From: Streptococcus dysgalactiae subsp. dysgalactiae
GTDB taxonomy: Bacteria > Bacillota > Bacilli > Lactobacillales > Streptococcaceae
Length of the DNA: 64,000 bases
Reading direction: 5' to 3'
NCBI RefSeq assembly: GCF_900459225.1
Contig: NZ_UHFH01000003.1
Location: 898,501-962,500 of the forward strand
Shown: piece by piece, positions 28,068 through 37,385 of the stretch
How positions within the stretch are numbered: position 1 is the first letter of the stretch
Layout: each line of letters opens with the position of its first letter
The notes under the pieces: model-generated
Database searches by the model: none
Seen by the model: the letters and a program-made list of their open reading frames with translations, nothing else
Told to the model about the DNA's origin: nothing
Translations under genes and position numbers: made by a program

Positions 28068-29887
28068 TGGTCTCAGGGAAAAAAGTTTGTATCTTTGGTA
28101 TTTTAGGGCTTGCTCTTGGCTATTTCTGCCATCGGCTAGTCTTGCTTTACGATAGTCTACCTAATCAACCGCCCTTGGAACGCCTTGCCTATCTCTTAGG
28201 AGAGGGACAGAATCAGGTCTTAAATCCCTTGTGGAATGGCAACTTCACTGGAAGATCGTTTTTAGGCTTTTGCTTTGGGATTGTGACGATGGGCCTAGTC
28301 TATCTTTACGTCTCAACTGGTCAAAAGGTTTACCGAGAAGGGGCTGAATATGGCTCTGCTCGCTTTGGAAACAATCGTGAGCGTAAAGCCTTTCTCAGTA
28401 AGAATCCCTTTAATGACACGATTTTGTCACGTAATGTTAGGCTAACCCTGTTAGAAAAGAAAGCCCCACAGTTTGACCGAAACAAGAACCTTGTGGTCAT
28501 TGGTGGGTCAGGGGCAGGGAAGACCTTTCGGTTTGTCAAACCCAATCTGATTCAGCTAAACTGTTCCAATATTGTCGTTGACCCTAAGGATCACTTAGCT
28601 GAAAAGACAGGGAAGCTCTTTTTAGAGCATGGCTATCAGGTCAAGGTCTTAGACCTTGTAAACATGATTAACTCAGATGGTTTTAATCCCTTTCGCTATG
28701 TGGAAACGGAGAATGATTTGAACCGTATGCTTACAGTCTATTTCAATAATACCAAAGGCAATGGTAGTCGCAGTGATCCCTTTTGGGATGAAGCTTCCAT
28801 GACCTTAGTCCGTGCGATTTCCTCTTACTTGGTGGATTTTTACAATCCCCCAGGTAGTACAAAGGAAGAAGCAGACAGTCGCCGTAAGCGTGGCCGATAC
28901 CCATCCTTTTCAGAAATCGGAAAACTCATCAAGCTCTTATCCAAAGGAGAAAATCAAGATAAGAGTGTCTTAGAAGTGATGTTTGAGACCTATGCCAAGA
29001 CATATGGGACAGAAAACTTCACCATGCGTAACTGGGCAGACTTCCAAAACTACAAGGATAAGACCTTAGATTCGGTGATTGCTGTCACAACAGCTAAGTT
29101 TTCCCTCTTTAATATCCAATCTGTCATTGATTTAACCAAACGTGACACCTTGGACTTAAAAACATGGGGGACGCAGAAAACCATGGTCTATCTCGTTATT
29201 CCAGATAATGACACCACCTTTCGGTTTCTCTCAGCCCTTTTTTTCTCCACCGTCTTTTCAACCTTAACGAGACAAGCTGATGTGGACTTTAAGGGACAAC
29301 TGCCTATCCATGTCAGAAGTTATTTAGATGAATTTGCCAATGTCGGCGAAATTCCAGACTTTGCCGAACAAACCTCAACAGTTCGCTCACGAAATATGAG
29401 TCTCGTACCCATTCTTCAAAACATTGCCCAACTTCAAGGATTTTATAAGGAGAAGGAGGCTTGGAAAACCATTCTAGGAAACTGTGACAGTTTGCTTTAT
29501 CTTGGAGGAAATGATGAAGAGACCTTCAAGTTCATGAGTGGCCTCTTAGGCAAACAAACCATTGATGTGAGAAGTACCAGTCGGTCGTATGGCCAAACAG
29601 GGTCTGGGTCAACGTCTCATCAGAAAATTGCAAGGGATCTCATGACTCCTGATGAAATTGGAAACATGAAACGTGATGAGTGCTTGGTGAGAATTGCAGG
29701 GATTCCTGTTTTTAAGGAGAAAAAGTTCTTTCCCTTGAGACACAAGAACTGGCAATACTTAGCGGACAAGGAGTCAGATGAACGTTGGTGGCATTACCAC
29801 ATTGACCCACTAGAAACAGAGGAAGTTCCGTTTGAACCCTCAGACCACAAGGTTAGGGATTTAAGCACAGAAAGCACACTACACTAA
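28067..29887 (+). CDS. VirD4/TraG-type coupling ATPase
   Basis: A 606-residue type IV coupling protein that brings the relaxase-DNA complex to the secretion channel. Two N-terminal membrane segments (about residues 5-25 and 65-90), Walker A VIGGSGAGKTFRF near 145, the DPKDHLAEKTG segment near 172, and Walker B SYLDEFANVGEI near 418. Near-full length for Gram-positive TraG proteins. Translationally coupled to the DUF3801-like gene. Acts at the membrane with the VirB4, VirB6-like and PrgI proteins downstream. Confidence 0.93.
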   Translation: MVSGKKVCIFGILGLALGYFCHRLVLLYDSLPNQPPLERLAYLLGEGQNQVLNPLWNGNFTGRSFLGFCFGIVTMGLVYLYVSTGQKVYREGAEYGSARFGNNRERKAFLSKNPFNDTILSRNVRLTLLEKKAPQFDRNKNLVVIGGSGAGKTFRFVKPNLIQLNCSNIVVDPKDHLAEKTGKLFLEHGYQVKVLDLVNMINSDGFNPFRYVETENDLNRMLTVYFNNTKGNGSRSDPFWDEASMTLVRAISSYLVDFYNPPGSTKEEADSRRKRGRYPSFSEIGKLIKLLSKGENQDKSVLEVMFETYAKTYGTENFTMRNWADFQNYKDKTLDSVIAVTTAKFSLFNIQSVIDLTKRDTLDLKTWGTQKTMVYLVIPDNDTTFRFLSALFFSTVFSTLTRQADVDFKGQLPIHVRSYLDEFANVGEIPDFAEQTSTVRSRNMSLVPILQNIAQLQGFYKEKEAWKTILGNCDSLLYLGGNDEETFKFMSGLLGKQTIDVRSTSRSYGQTGSGSTSHQKIARDLMTPDEIGNMKRDECLVRIAGIPVFKEKKFFPLRHKNWQYLADKESDERWWHYHIDPLETEEVPFEPSDHKVRDLSTESTLH

Positions 29888-29904
29888 TAGAAAAGAGGAA
29901 TCGT

Positions 29905-30147
29905 ATGAACCAAAAATTTACAGGATTTGTTTATGGCGTGGACGCTAGTTCCATGTTTGCCCAAGCCATGGCGCTCTTACAAAAAGGAATGGTTGCGACA
30001 GGCGCCTTTCTTGTCGTCATGGGCATTATTAACCTATCAACCAATATCAAGGATGGTGGACCTGGTGTCCGCAATGCCATCTTAGAAATTGTGGGTGGTG
30101 TTATGGTAGGTGCCGCAGGTGCCTTCATCACCCAAATTACCATTTAG
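29905..30147 (+). CDS. Maff2-like small membrane protein
   Basis: An 80-residue protein with two hydrophobic segments (AMALLQKGMVATGAFLVVMG and GGVMVGAAGAFITQI). Its size, Gly/Ala-rich pattern and place between the coupling protein and the VirB6-like gene fit the Maff-2 family, a candidate for the small VirB2-like channel or pilin component in Gram-positive transfer systems; that role is inferred. Starts after AAAAGAGGAA. Confidence 0.7.
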   Translation: MNQKFTGFVYGVDASSMFAQAMALLQKGMVATGAFLVVMGIINLSTNIKDGGPGVRNAILEIVGGVMVGAAGAFITQITI

Positions 30148-30163
30148 GAGGGCTAAGTATGAC

Positions 30164-31018
30164 ATGAACAACACATTACCTTCATCTTTTGTCTTTCTAG
30201 CCTCGGAGAAAATTTCAAGCGATAGCCTATTTGAAGGCTTTAACGTGGACTTGGAATCGACGGCCAACTTGGTCAAATCCCTTGCGGATTATAACCCAAC
30301 CGTTTGGTCTTATATGTCAGCGATCACAAAAGGAGTGATGCAACCATTGGGAGTGGCTATTTTAGCAGTCGTTTTAGTCCTTGAGTTCTCGAAGATGGCT
30401 AAGAAAATCGCCAACTCAGGTGGTGCCATGACCTTTGAAGCTATTGCTCCTATGATTGTCTCTTATATCATGGTGGCTGTGGTCATTACAAATACCACCG
30501 TTATTGTAGAAGCCATCTTAGCCGTTGCTTCTCATATCATTGAAGGCGTAGCTGGTGTCGTTTCTCATGGGGGAACGACTTATGAGACCATTTCAGGACT
30601 TAAAGGGTCAGGAATTATTGGAAAACTCATTGTTGGCTTTTTTGCCATTCTGATATGGTTAGTGCGATTGGTTAGTGTGATGGTGGTGAATCTCCTCATT
30701 ACCATTCGCTTTATCCAACTTTATCTCATGATTCCATTTGCGCCTCTAACGATTCCGACCTTCCTCAGTGATGACTGGCGAAGCGTTGGGATTGGCTACC
30801 TGAAAAACATCATGGTCTATGCTCTCCAAGGTGTCTTGATTTTCTTAATCATCTCCCTTGTTCCCCTCTTTGAATCAGCAGGGAAATTGGCTCTCTCAAA
30901 TGGGGCGGGAGTGATGGAGACGCTAGCGACCGCCTTTGGTGGTTTAGTCCAGGCTATTTTATTGATTATTGCCTTGGTGGGCAGTCAACGGACTGCGAGA
31001 AGTATCCTAGGCATGTGA
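30164..31018 (+). CDS. VirB6/TrbL-like membrane protein
   Basis: A 284-residue protein with about six membrane segments after a soluble N-terminal part of about 60 residues. It contains PLGVAILAVVLVLEFSKMAKKI and YLMIPFAPLTIPTFLSDDW, typical of the TrbL/VirB6-like proteins (TrsL, CD0415 type) that form the membrane pore of the mating channel. The ATG at 30164 follows GGAGGGCTAAG; a frame from 30110 overlaps the preceding gene without a ribosome site. No gene follows for 190 bases. Confidence 0.8.
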   Translation: MNNTLPSSFVFLASEKISSDSLFEGFNVDLESTANLVKSLADYNPTVWSYMSAITKGVMQPLGVAILAVVLVLEFSKMAKKIANSGGAMTFEAIAPMIVSYIMVAVVITNTTVIVEAILAVASHIIEGVAGVVSHGGTTYETISGLKGSGIIGKLIVGFFAILIWLVRLVSVMVVNLLITIRFIQLYLMIPFAPLTIPTFLSDDWRSVGIGYLKNIMVYALQGVLIFLIISLVPLFESAGKLALSNGAGVMETLATAFGGLVQAILLIIALVGSQRTARSILGM

Positions 31019-31190
31019 GAGTAGGACAGGAATCGGTACTGCTTTGCAGTCGATTACGTCGTCCTACCTCCGCAAGGACGACTAGAACTGTCATAGCTAG
31101 GAACTAGCGTAGAGAGTTCAGACGTCTACTGCGTCAAATTCATTAAACCATTCAAACTGGACTGAGATTTCCATCTTAGTCCTTTTATCA
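31019..31190 (+). promoter_or_regulatory. highly structured stretch with terminator before prgI
   Basis: No ORF here. Hairpin A: GTAGGAC (31021-31027) with GTCCTAC (31061-31067), enclosing AATCG/CGATT (31031, 31051) and ACTGC-TTT-GCAGT (31038-31050). Hairpin B, exclusive with A: GTCGTCCT (31058-31065) with AGGACGAC (31075-31082). Hairpin C: GAACT/AGTTC (31085, 31115) enclosing GCTAG-GAA-CTAGC. Then a terminator: GGACTGAGAT (31159-31168), TTCC, ATCTTAGTCC (31173-31182), TTTTAT. This looks like a switchable RNA or a BOX-like repeat. Confidence 0.6.
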
Positions 31191-31208
31191 AAGAAGGAGA
31201 TAGTACTT

Positions 31209-31562
31209 ATGAATACACGTGTTTTTAAGGACATCACAAAAGTCCAACACAGGGCTTGGCTAGGTTTTACCACACGACAAGTTATCTTTGTCTTGCCAGC
31301 CATTGCCATTACCATCTTGATTTTAGGGTTAAACCTCTTTTATTGGCAATTTGGGGATTGGTTTGTCTATGGTCTTATCTTTACCTTTACCATTCCTCTT
31401 ATGCTTTTTGGGGTCTATCGCCCTAATGACTTACCTTTTGAAACGTATCTTAATTATAGATGGCATTATGAAATGACCATACCAGACCGTACACTAACTG
31501 GACAGAAAGGAATACAACGTGAAAAAAACAAATCGCTCAATGAAACCAAAGACCTCTTCTAA
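31209..31562 (+). CDS. PrgI-family transfer protein
   Basis: A 117-residue membrane protein of the PrgI family: NTRVFKDITKVQHRAWLGFT at the N-terminus, two membrane segments (about residues 23-42 and 50-70), and VYRPNDLPFETYLNYRW, a hallmark of the family. PrgI proteins (VirB3-like) precede VirB4 in Gram-positive secretion systems. Starts after AGAAGGAG, 27 bases after the terminator hairpin; its end overlaps the VirB4 start by 44 bases. Confidence 0.88.
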   Translation: MNTRVFKDITKVQHRAWLGFTTRQVIFVLPAIAITILILGLNLFYWQFGDWFVYGLIFTFTIPLMLFGVYRPNDLPFETYLNYRWHYEMTIPDRTLTGQKGIQREKNKSLNETKDLF

Positions 31563-33870
31563 GCACAATAAGACACGTAAACCAAAAGAAGAAGTGCTAC
31601 CAACAACTGTTAATACACTTCTTTACCAAGGCCTTTTTCCTAATGGTCTCATGCAGGTTACCCCAGGTTATTTTTCCCAGTCCTATCTTTCAGGGGATGT
31701 CAATTACCAGACGGTGGGACTTGAAGATAAGAGAGCGATTATGGAAACCTATTCGGATTTGATTAACAGTTTGGATGACAAGACCAATTTCCAACTTACT
31801 ATTTTTAACCAAAGGGTCAACTTGGATAAGTTTAGAAAGGGTGTCTTGTACCCCTTACATGAGGATGGGGATGATACCTATCGGGAAGAACTCAACCGTA
31901 TCATGGAAAATAACCTTGAAGCTGGAGAAAATAACTTTTCAGCTGTTAAATTCATCTCTTTTGGGAAATCAGACCAAAATCCGAAACTCGCTTATCGCTC
32001 CCTGTCTCAGATTGGAGAATACTTCAAGAGTGGTTTTTCGGAAATAGATGCGAACTTTACTCTCCTCAGTGGAGAAAGCCGTGTGAATCACTTAGCTGAT
32101 ATGTTGCGAGGGGAAAATCATTTGCCCTTTTCTTATCAAGACCTGGTGCGTTCAGGACAAACAACTAAGCACTTTATTGCCCCAACCAGTCTGTCCTTTA
32201 AGCACAAAAATCATATTGAAATGGATGATAGACTGCTTCAGATTGTCTATGTTCGTGACTATGGGATGGAATTGGGAGATAAGTTCCTAAGAGAACTGAT
32301 GCAGTCAGATTTGGAAGTGATGATTAGTCTTCATGCTAAAGGGGCAGCCAAGTCAGAAGCCATGACCAAGCTCCGCACCAAGAAGACTTTGATGGAATCG
32401 CAAAAAATTGGGGAGCAACAAAAGATGGCACGATCTGGCGTTTATCTTGAAAAGGTTAGTCAAGTCTTAGAAAGTAATATTGATGAAGCCGATGAGTTGA
32501 TTAAAACCATGACCCAAACAGGAGACAAGCTCTTTGACACCCTTTTTCTGATTGGAGTCTTTGCGGATAACGAAGACCAATTGAAGCACTCCCTTGATAT
32601 TATCAAACAAGTGGCAGGTTCTAATGATCTTGTGATTGATAATCTGACCTATATGCAGGAAGCTGCTTTTAATAGTCTGTTGCCTTTTGGGAAGAACTAC
32701 CTTGAGGGTGTGTCACGGTCTCTTTTGACCTCAAACATTGCCGTGAATTCCCCATGGACCTCTGTTGACCTACAAGATAAGGGAGGGAAATTTTATGGGA
32801 TAAACCAGATTTCAAGTAATATCATCACCATTGACCGTGGGAAACTAAATACCCCATCAGGCTTGATTCTAGGAACTTCAGGTGCAGGTAAGGGAATGGC
32901 GACTAAGCATGAAATCATCTCAACCAAGTTAAAAGAAGCAGAGACTGATACCGAAATCATCATCGTTGATCCCGAAAATGAGTACAGTATCATTGGTCAA
33001 GCCTTTGGTGGGGAAAGTATTGACATTGCGCCTGACTCTACCACTTTCTTAAACGTTTTAGACTTATCCGATGACAATATGGATGAAGACCCTATTAAGG
33101 TCAAATCTGAATTTCTTCTCTCTTGGATTGGGAAGCTCTTGGACCGAAAAATGGATGGTCGAGAGAAATCGCTGATTGACCGTGTGACACGGTTAACCTA
33201 TAAGCATTTTGAGACACCATCTCTCGTGGAATGGGTCTTTGTTCTCTCTAAACAACCTGAACAAGAAGCCAAGGATTTGGCTCTTGATATGGAGCTTTAT
33301 GTGGAAGGGTCACTCGATATTTTCTCACACCGCACCAACATCAAAACTGACAGCCATTTCCTCATTTACAATGTCAAAAAATTAGGAGATGAATTAAAGC
33401 AGATTGCCCTCATGGTCATCTTTGACCAGATTTGGAATCGTGTGGTTAAAAATCAAAAACTTGGCAAGAAGACCTGGATTTACTTTGATGAAATGCAGCT
33501 GTTGTTGTTGGATAAGTACGCTTCTGATTTCTTCTTCAAATTATGGAGCCGTGTCCGTAAGTATGGGGCCATTCCCACAGGCATTACTCAAAACGTAGAA
33601 ACCTTACTTCTTGATGCCAACGGCAGACGCATTATCGCCAATAGCGAGTTCATGATACTTCTAAAACAAGCTAAAAGTGACCGAGAAGAGTTGGTCCATC
33701 TTTTGGGCCTATCTAAGGAGCTTGAGAAATACTTGGTTAACCCAGAAAAGGGAGCTGGATTGATTAAGGCAGGCTCAACGGTTGTTCCCTTTAGAAATAA
33801 AATCCCACTTCAAACCCAACTCTTTGACATCATGAGTACCGATCCAGAAAAGATGAGGGCTGAACAATGA
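31519..33870 (+). CDS. VirB4/TrsE-type conjugation ATPase
   Basis: A 783-residue ATPase that powers the mating channel. Walker A GTSGAGKGMATKHE near residue 451, EIIIVDPENEYSII near 480 and Walker B WIYFDEMQLLLLDK near 655; the N-terminal half is the VirB4 dimerisation region. The start is GTG at 31519 behind AGAAAGG, within prgI; an ATG at 31540 is also possible. Its stop overlaps the next start (ATGA). Length is usual for this family. Confidence 0.93.
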   Translation: MKKTNRSMKPKTSSKHNKTRKPKEEVLPTTVNTLLYQGLFPNGLMQVTPGYFSQSYLSGDVNYQTVGLEDKRAIMETYSDLINSLDDKTNFQLTIFNQRVNLDKFRKGVLYPLHEDGDDTYREELNRIMENNLEAGENNFSAVKFISFGKSDQNPKLAYRSLSQIGEYFKSGFSEIDANFTLLSGESRVNHLADMLRGENHLPFSYQDLVRSGQTTKHFIAPTSLSFKHKNHIEMDDRLLQIVYVRDYGMELGDKFLRELMQSDLEVMISLHAKGAAKSEAMTKLRTKKTLMESQKIGEQQKMARSGVYLEKVSQVLESNIDEADELIKTMTQTGDKLFDTLFLIGVFADNEDQLKHSLDIIKQVAGSNDLVIDNLTYMQEAAFNSLLPFGKNYLEGVSRSLLTSNIAVNSPWTSVDLQDKGGKFYGINQISSNIITIDRGKLNTPSGLILGTSGAGKGMATKHEIISTKLKEAETDTEIIIVDPENEYSIIGQAFGGESIDIAPDSTTFLNVLDLSDDNMDEDPIKVKSEFLLSWIGKLLDRKMDGREKSLIDRVTRLTYKHFETPSLVEWVFVLSKQPEQEAKDLALDMELYVEGSLDIFSHRTNIKTDSHFLIYNVKKLGDELKQIALMVIFDQIWNRVVKNQKLGKKTWIYFDEMQLLLLDKYASDFFFKLWSRVRKYGAIPTGITQNVETLLLDANGRRIIANSEFMILLKQAKSDREELVHLLGLSKELEKYLVNPEKGAGLIKAGSTVVPFRNKIPLQTQLFDIMSTDPEKMRAEQ

Positions 33871-36671
33871 CAAGAGAGCAACAGAAGGTCAAGGTGGCCC
33901 GTAAAACCTTTCAGAGTAGTTTAAAGGCTAGCCGTACCCATTACCGCAGGGAGAAGAAGGGGTTAAAACGCTCACTTCCTAAACGACGCTTTATCATGCG
34001 CCGAGCTGAGAAAGCTGAAACAAGGGAACAACGTCAGGCCTTAAAACAAACCTATCAGGAGGAAAAAGACCTAGCGACAGATACCTTTAAGGAAGCCATT
34101 TCCTATGTATCTCCCAGATGGCTAAAAAGTAAGGAAATTGAGAAGTATCGGCTTCCTCAAGCCAGACAGCGCCTAGCAGTCGCGAGAAAACACTTGGCAG
34201 AGGTCAAGATGGCCGAAAAAGAGGAGGCTGCTACCCCTAAGTTTACCTATCAGAAAAAGCCAACAGAATCAAAAACGTCACGGTTTCAGTTTCAAAAAGA
34301 AAAACCTCTTGAACGCCTTCAGGCAGAAAAAGAGGTGAAATCAGCTAAGCGTGACGTGATACAACTAAAAAAAGCACATCAGTTTAAGAACCCCTTGATC
34401 AAGGTCAAACGAGGGTTACGCTATGTCGCTTCAGACTCACTGGATGTAGTCGCTCAAGATGATGACTTGGAGAGAATCAGAACTCTAAAAGAGTCTGTGA
34501 TTAAAGGAAGAGGCTATGGGAGATTTACTTATCAGTCAGGAAAACTCCTTGTCAAAAGTGGGCAGACAGGTCTTCGGTTTACTAAGACGAAAGTCACTCA
34601 TAGTAGGGAGCGGTATCAGAATTTTAAAAAGGGGAAAGGCTTTACTCGTCAGAACCCTTTAAAACCAAGAAGACGTTACCACACCTTTCTCAAACAAGCT
34701 AGAAGGCACAGTGTGTCAGGAATAACAGGGGTTATTCAAGCGATTAAGAATAGCCTGACCTTCTTTTCATCGATTGCCCTTAATCCTATGACTTGGGTCG
34801 TGTCAGGCTTTTTGTTTTTCTTGCTTTTGATGATGAGTTTTGTTATAGGAATTTCAGGAACCACTCTCATTCAACAGGATGAGAGTGAACTGACAAAAGC
34901 CTATACGCACATGACGTGGGAAGATGCGGAAAACACCCGAACCAACCCCACTGGCATTACCTACTACACCAAGATTGATGACGTCATGGGCTTTATGAAT
35001 CTCAAGTATCAAGATTATGCTTTAGATGAGGTCATGGAAGAAGGGGATAAAACTTATCAATCCTATTTGAGTCAACTTTGGCAGGACTTAAACGGTGGGG
35101 ATTCTTTAAAATCCATGCTTGAGTTAAGTAAGGAGGCTACCTATAAGCTCTCTGATGACGATAGAGAAGACTTAAAGGAATTAAGTGAGGAAGGCACCTA
35201 CCTTGCCCTCCAAGAATTGGATAATCCATTTCAGGGACAGACTGAAGACGATGCGCTAACCATGGCGGTCCGCTATGGCTATGAGGTGATTGATGACAAG
35301 CCAACCCTCCATCACCATATCATTCTAGAAGCTAAAGAAAATCAAGTGATTGTGGCTCCCATGGATGGTAAGGTCTCCCTAGATGGTGAGAACATTATCA
35401 TCACGTCAGGTAAGGGACTGAATAAAGCTCAGCTGACCCTATTTAATAGTAATAGTGGTCGAGTGAACGATGGCCAAAAGGTCCAAGCAGGGGAAGTGAT
35501 TGGTAAAACCAAGGATGGTACTGGTCTAAAAGTGATTTATCAAAAGGTTGACGATGATTCAGAGAAACTGGTTTACGTCAATCCAGCCTTTTACTTTCCT
35601 AAAGTCATTCAACTCCAAACGACGATTCTACCTACCATTGGTCAATTTGGAGGCGATGAGTTTGCGAGAGCCAAAGCTATCTATGAGTATTTGAAGAGTC
35701 AAGGGGCGACTAATCAAGCGATTGCGGCTATTTTAGGAAACTGGTCAGTAGAATCCTCAATCAATCCCAAACGAGCTGAAGGTGACTATTTATCGCCTCC
35801 TGTTGGTGCAACGGATAGTTCTTGGGACGATGAGGGGTGGTTGTCTCTAAATGGTCCAGCTATCTATAATGGCAGGTACCCCAATATTCTAAGACGTGGC
35901 TTAGGCTTAGGGCAGTGGACAGATACGGCAGATGGGTCACGCAGGCATACCTTATTATTAGAGTATGCCAAACGAAAAAACCAGAAGTGGTATGACTTAG
36001 GCTTACAACTGGATTTTATGCTAAATGGGGATAATCCTTACTATACCAACTGGTTAAAAGACTTTTTCAAAAATTCAGGAAGCCCAGCTAGCCTTGCCCA
36101 AGTCTTTCTCATTTATTGGGAGGGAAATAGTGGTGATAAACTCCTAGAGCGACAAACCAGAGCTAATGAGTGGTATTACCAAATTGAGAAAGGCTTTAGC
36201 CAACCAAATGGTGGAACTGCCCAGAGTGATCCAAAAGCGCTGGAAGCGGTTCGGGGCGATCTTTATGACAATTCTATTCCAGGTGGAGGTGACGGTATGG
36301 GCTATGCCTATGGGCAATGCACTTGGGGAGTAGCTGCTCGTATCAACCAATTGGGGTTGAAACTCAAAGGCCGAAACGGTGAGAAAATTCCAATCATCAG
36401 TACCATGGGAAATGGTCAAGACTGGGTAGCAACAGCAGCACGTCTTGGTGGAGAAACAGGTAAGCTACCAAAAGCAGGAGCTATTATCTCCTTTGCGGGA
36501 GGAGGTCATGGGTCGCCAACAGAATACGGTCATGTCGCCTTTGTCGAGAAAGTTTACCCAGATGGGTCTTTCCTTATCTCAGAAACCAACTATAATGGCA
36601 ATCCTAACTATACCTTCCGTAAGTTATCAGGAGTCGATAGTACGATTAGTTTTGCCTATACGACGAAATAA
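33867..36671 (+). CDS. transfer-associated cell-wall hydrolase (lysozyme + CHAP)
   Basis: A 934-residue protein like CwlT/TrsG that opens peptidoglycan for the mating channel. Residues 1-300 are very basic and coiled (likely cytoplasmic); a membrane segment at about 309-332; residues about 480-580 resemble a peptidase M23-type fold (APMDGKVSLDGENIIITSGK, VQAGEVIGKT) without its His metal ligands; a phage-lysozyme-like domain at about 600-770 (AIAAILGNWSVESSINP with the Glu); and a CHAP amidase/peptidase at about 808-934 (YGQCTWG Cys, GHVAFVEKV His). Follows virB4 with a 4-base overlap. Confidence 0.9.
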   Translation: MTREQQKVKVARKTFQSSLKASRTHYRREKKGLKRSLPKRRFIMRRAEKAETREQRQALKQTYQEEKDLATDTFKEAISYVSPRWLKSKEIEKYRLPQARQRLAVARKHLAEVKMAEKEEAATPKFTYQKKPTESKTSRFQFQKEKPLERLQAEKEVKSAKRDVIQLKKAHQFKNPLIKVKRGLRYVASDSLDVVAQDDDLERIRTLKESVIKGRGYGRFTYQSGKLLVKSGQTGLRFTKTKVTHSRERYQNFKKGKGFTRQNPLKPRRRYHTFLKQARRHSVSGITGVIQAIKNSLTFFSSIALNPMTWVVSGFLFFLLLMMSFVIGISGTTLIQQDESELTKAYTHMTWEDAENTRTNPTGITYYTKIDDVMGFMNLKYQDYALDEVMEEGDKTYQSYLSQLWQDLNGGDSLKSMLELSKEATYKLSDDDREDLKELSEEGTYLALQELDNPFQGQTEDDALTMAVRYGYEVIDDKPTLHHHIILEAKENQVIVAPMDGKVSLDGENIIITSGKGLNKAQLTLFNSNSGRVNDGQKVQAGEVIGKTKDGTGLKVIYQKVDDDSEKLVYVNPAFYFPKVIQLQTTILPTIGQFGGDEFARAKAIYEYLKSQGATNQAIAAILGNWSVESSINPKRAEGDYLSPPVGATDSSWDDEGWLSLNGPAIYNGRYPNILRRGLGLGQWTDTADGSRRHTLLLEYAKRKNQKWYDLGLQLDFMLNGDNPYYTNWLKDFFKNSGSPASLAQVFLIYWEGNSGDKLLERQTRANEWYYQIEKGFSQPNGGTAQSDPKALEAVRGDLYDNSIPGGGDGMGYAYGQCTWGVAARINQLGLKLKGRNGEKIPIISTMGNGQDWVATAARLGGETGKLPKAGAIISFAGGGHGSPTEYGHVAFVEKVYPDGSFLISETNYNGNPNYTFRKLSGVDSTISFAYTTK

Positions 36672-36780
36672 AAACAATATGCTAACAACTTAATAATTTG
36701 TTAGCATATTGTTTTCTTTGTTATTGATTTTTTCTAAACAATATGCTAACATTATAGTAGAATGTTAGCATATTGTTTAG
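36671..36780 (+). promoter_or_regulatory. AbiE operator/promoter with two long inverted repeats
   Basis: Two perfect inverted repeats share one half-site, AACAATATGCTAACA, present four times. IR1: 36671-36687 with 36699-36715 (17-bp arms, 11-base loop). IR2: 36734-36753 with 36761-36780 (20-bp arms, 7-base loop). TATAGT (36753-36758) in the loop of IR2 is a likely -10 box. AbiEi of S. agalactiae is known to bind two inverted repeats and repress its own operon. IR1 followed by TTTTC may also end the transfer transcript. Confidence 0.88.
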
Positions 36781-36791
36781 GAGGTGGCGAT

Positions 36792-37385
36792 ATGGATCTG
36801 TTAGAGAAACCTGTTTATGATTATATAAAAAAAAATCATGGAGTTATAACTTTTCGTGATATAGAAGAGCTTAACTTTTCTTACCAACAACTGAATCAAT
36901 TGGTCTCAAAAGGTAAAGTGGAATCAATTGAAAGAGGGATTTATCATCTGCCTGATACCTATATTGATGATTTCTTTAGTTTACAGTATCGTTTTCCAAA
37001 AGGAATTTATTCCTTAGACACAGCACTATGGTTACATGGCCTTTCCCTCACTGTTCCATTTGAACCTGTGATGACTTTTCCTTTTGGGACGAACACGAGG
37101 CTAATGAAAGAAGCTGGTGTTAAGCCGATTGTTGCTAGAAATCATCATGAAATCGGTATTATAAAACTAGAGCGACAGGCTGGACAGTTTATCTCAGTAT
37201 ATGATATGGAACGAACTTTGGTAGAGTGTTTGCGAACAGCTTATCATGTTGATGTTCAAGTCATTGCTCCAGCGTTTCAAGCTTACTTTAAAAAAGGAGC
37301 TGTGAATTATGCCAAGTTGTACCACTATGCACAACTATTTAAAGTCACTGAAAAGCTACAATCTTATGTGGAGGTCTTGTCGTGA
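36792..37385 (+). CDS. abiEi: AbiEi antitoxin/autorepressor
   Basis: A 197-residue antitoxin of the type IV AbiE system. The N-terminal winged helix (residues 1-70: VITFRDIEELNFSYQQLNQL, GKVESIERGIYHLP) binds the operator; the C-terminal domain (YSLDTALWLHGLSLTVP, then QFISVYDMERTLVECLR) counteracts the toxin. The start at 36792 lies after AGGAGGTGGCGA; a frame from 36762 inside the operator repeat is rejected. Its stop overlaps the abiEii GTG start by 4 bases. Operator repeats upstream indicate negative autoregulation. Confidence 0.93.
   Translation: MDLLEKPVYDYIKKNHGVITFRDIEELNFSYQQLNQLVSKGKVESIERGIYHLPDTYIDDFFSLQYRFPKGIYSLDTALWLHGLSLTVPFEPVMTFPFGTNTRLMKEAGVKPIVARNHHEIGIIKLERQAGQFISVYDMERTLVECLRTAYHVDVQVIAPAFQAYFKKGAVNYAKLYHYAQLFKVTEKLQSYVEVLS

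Noticed and set aside
31021..31119. tRNA-like gene in the prgI leader
   Set aside because: No acceptor stem with TPsiC and anticodon arms in order; the hairpins overlap each other instead.
36671..36780. Four repeated 15-base units as a small CRISPR array
   Set aside because: They are two inverted pairs, not direct repeats with spacers, and fit the AbiE operator.
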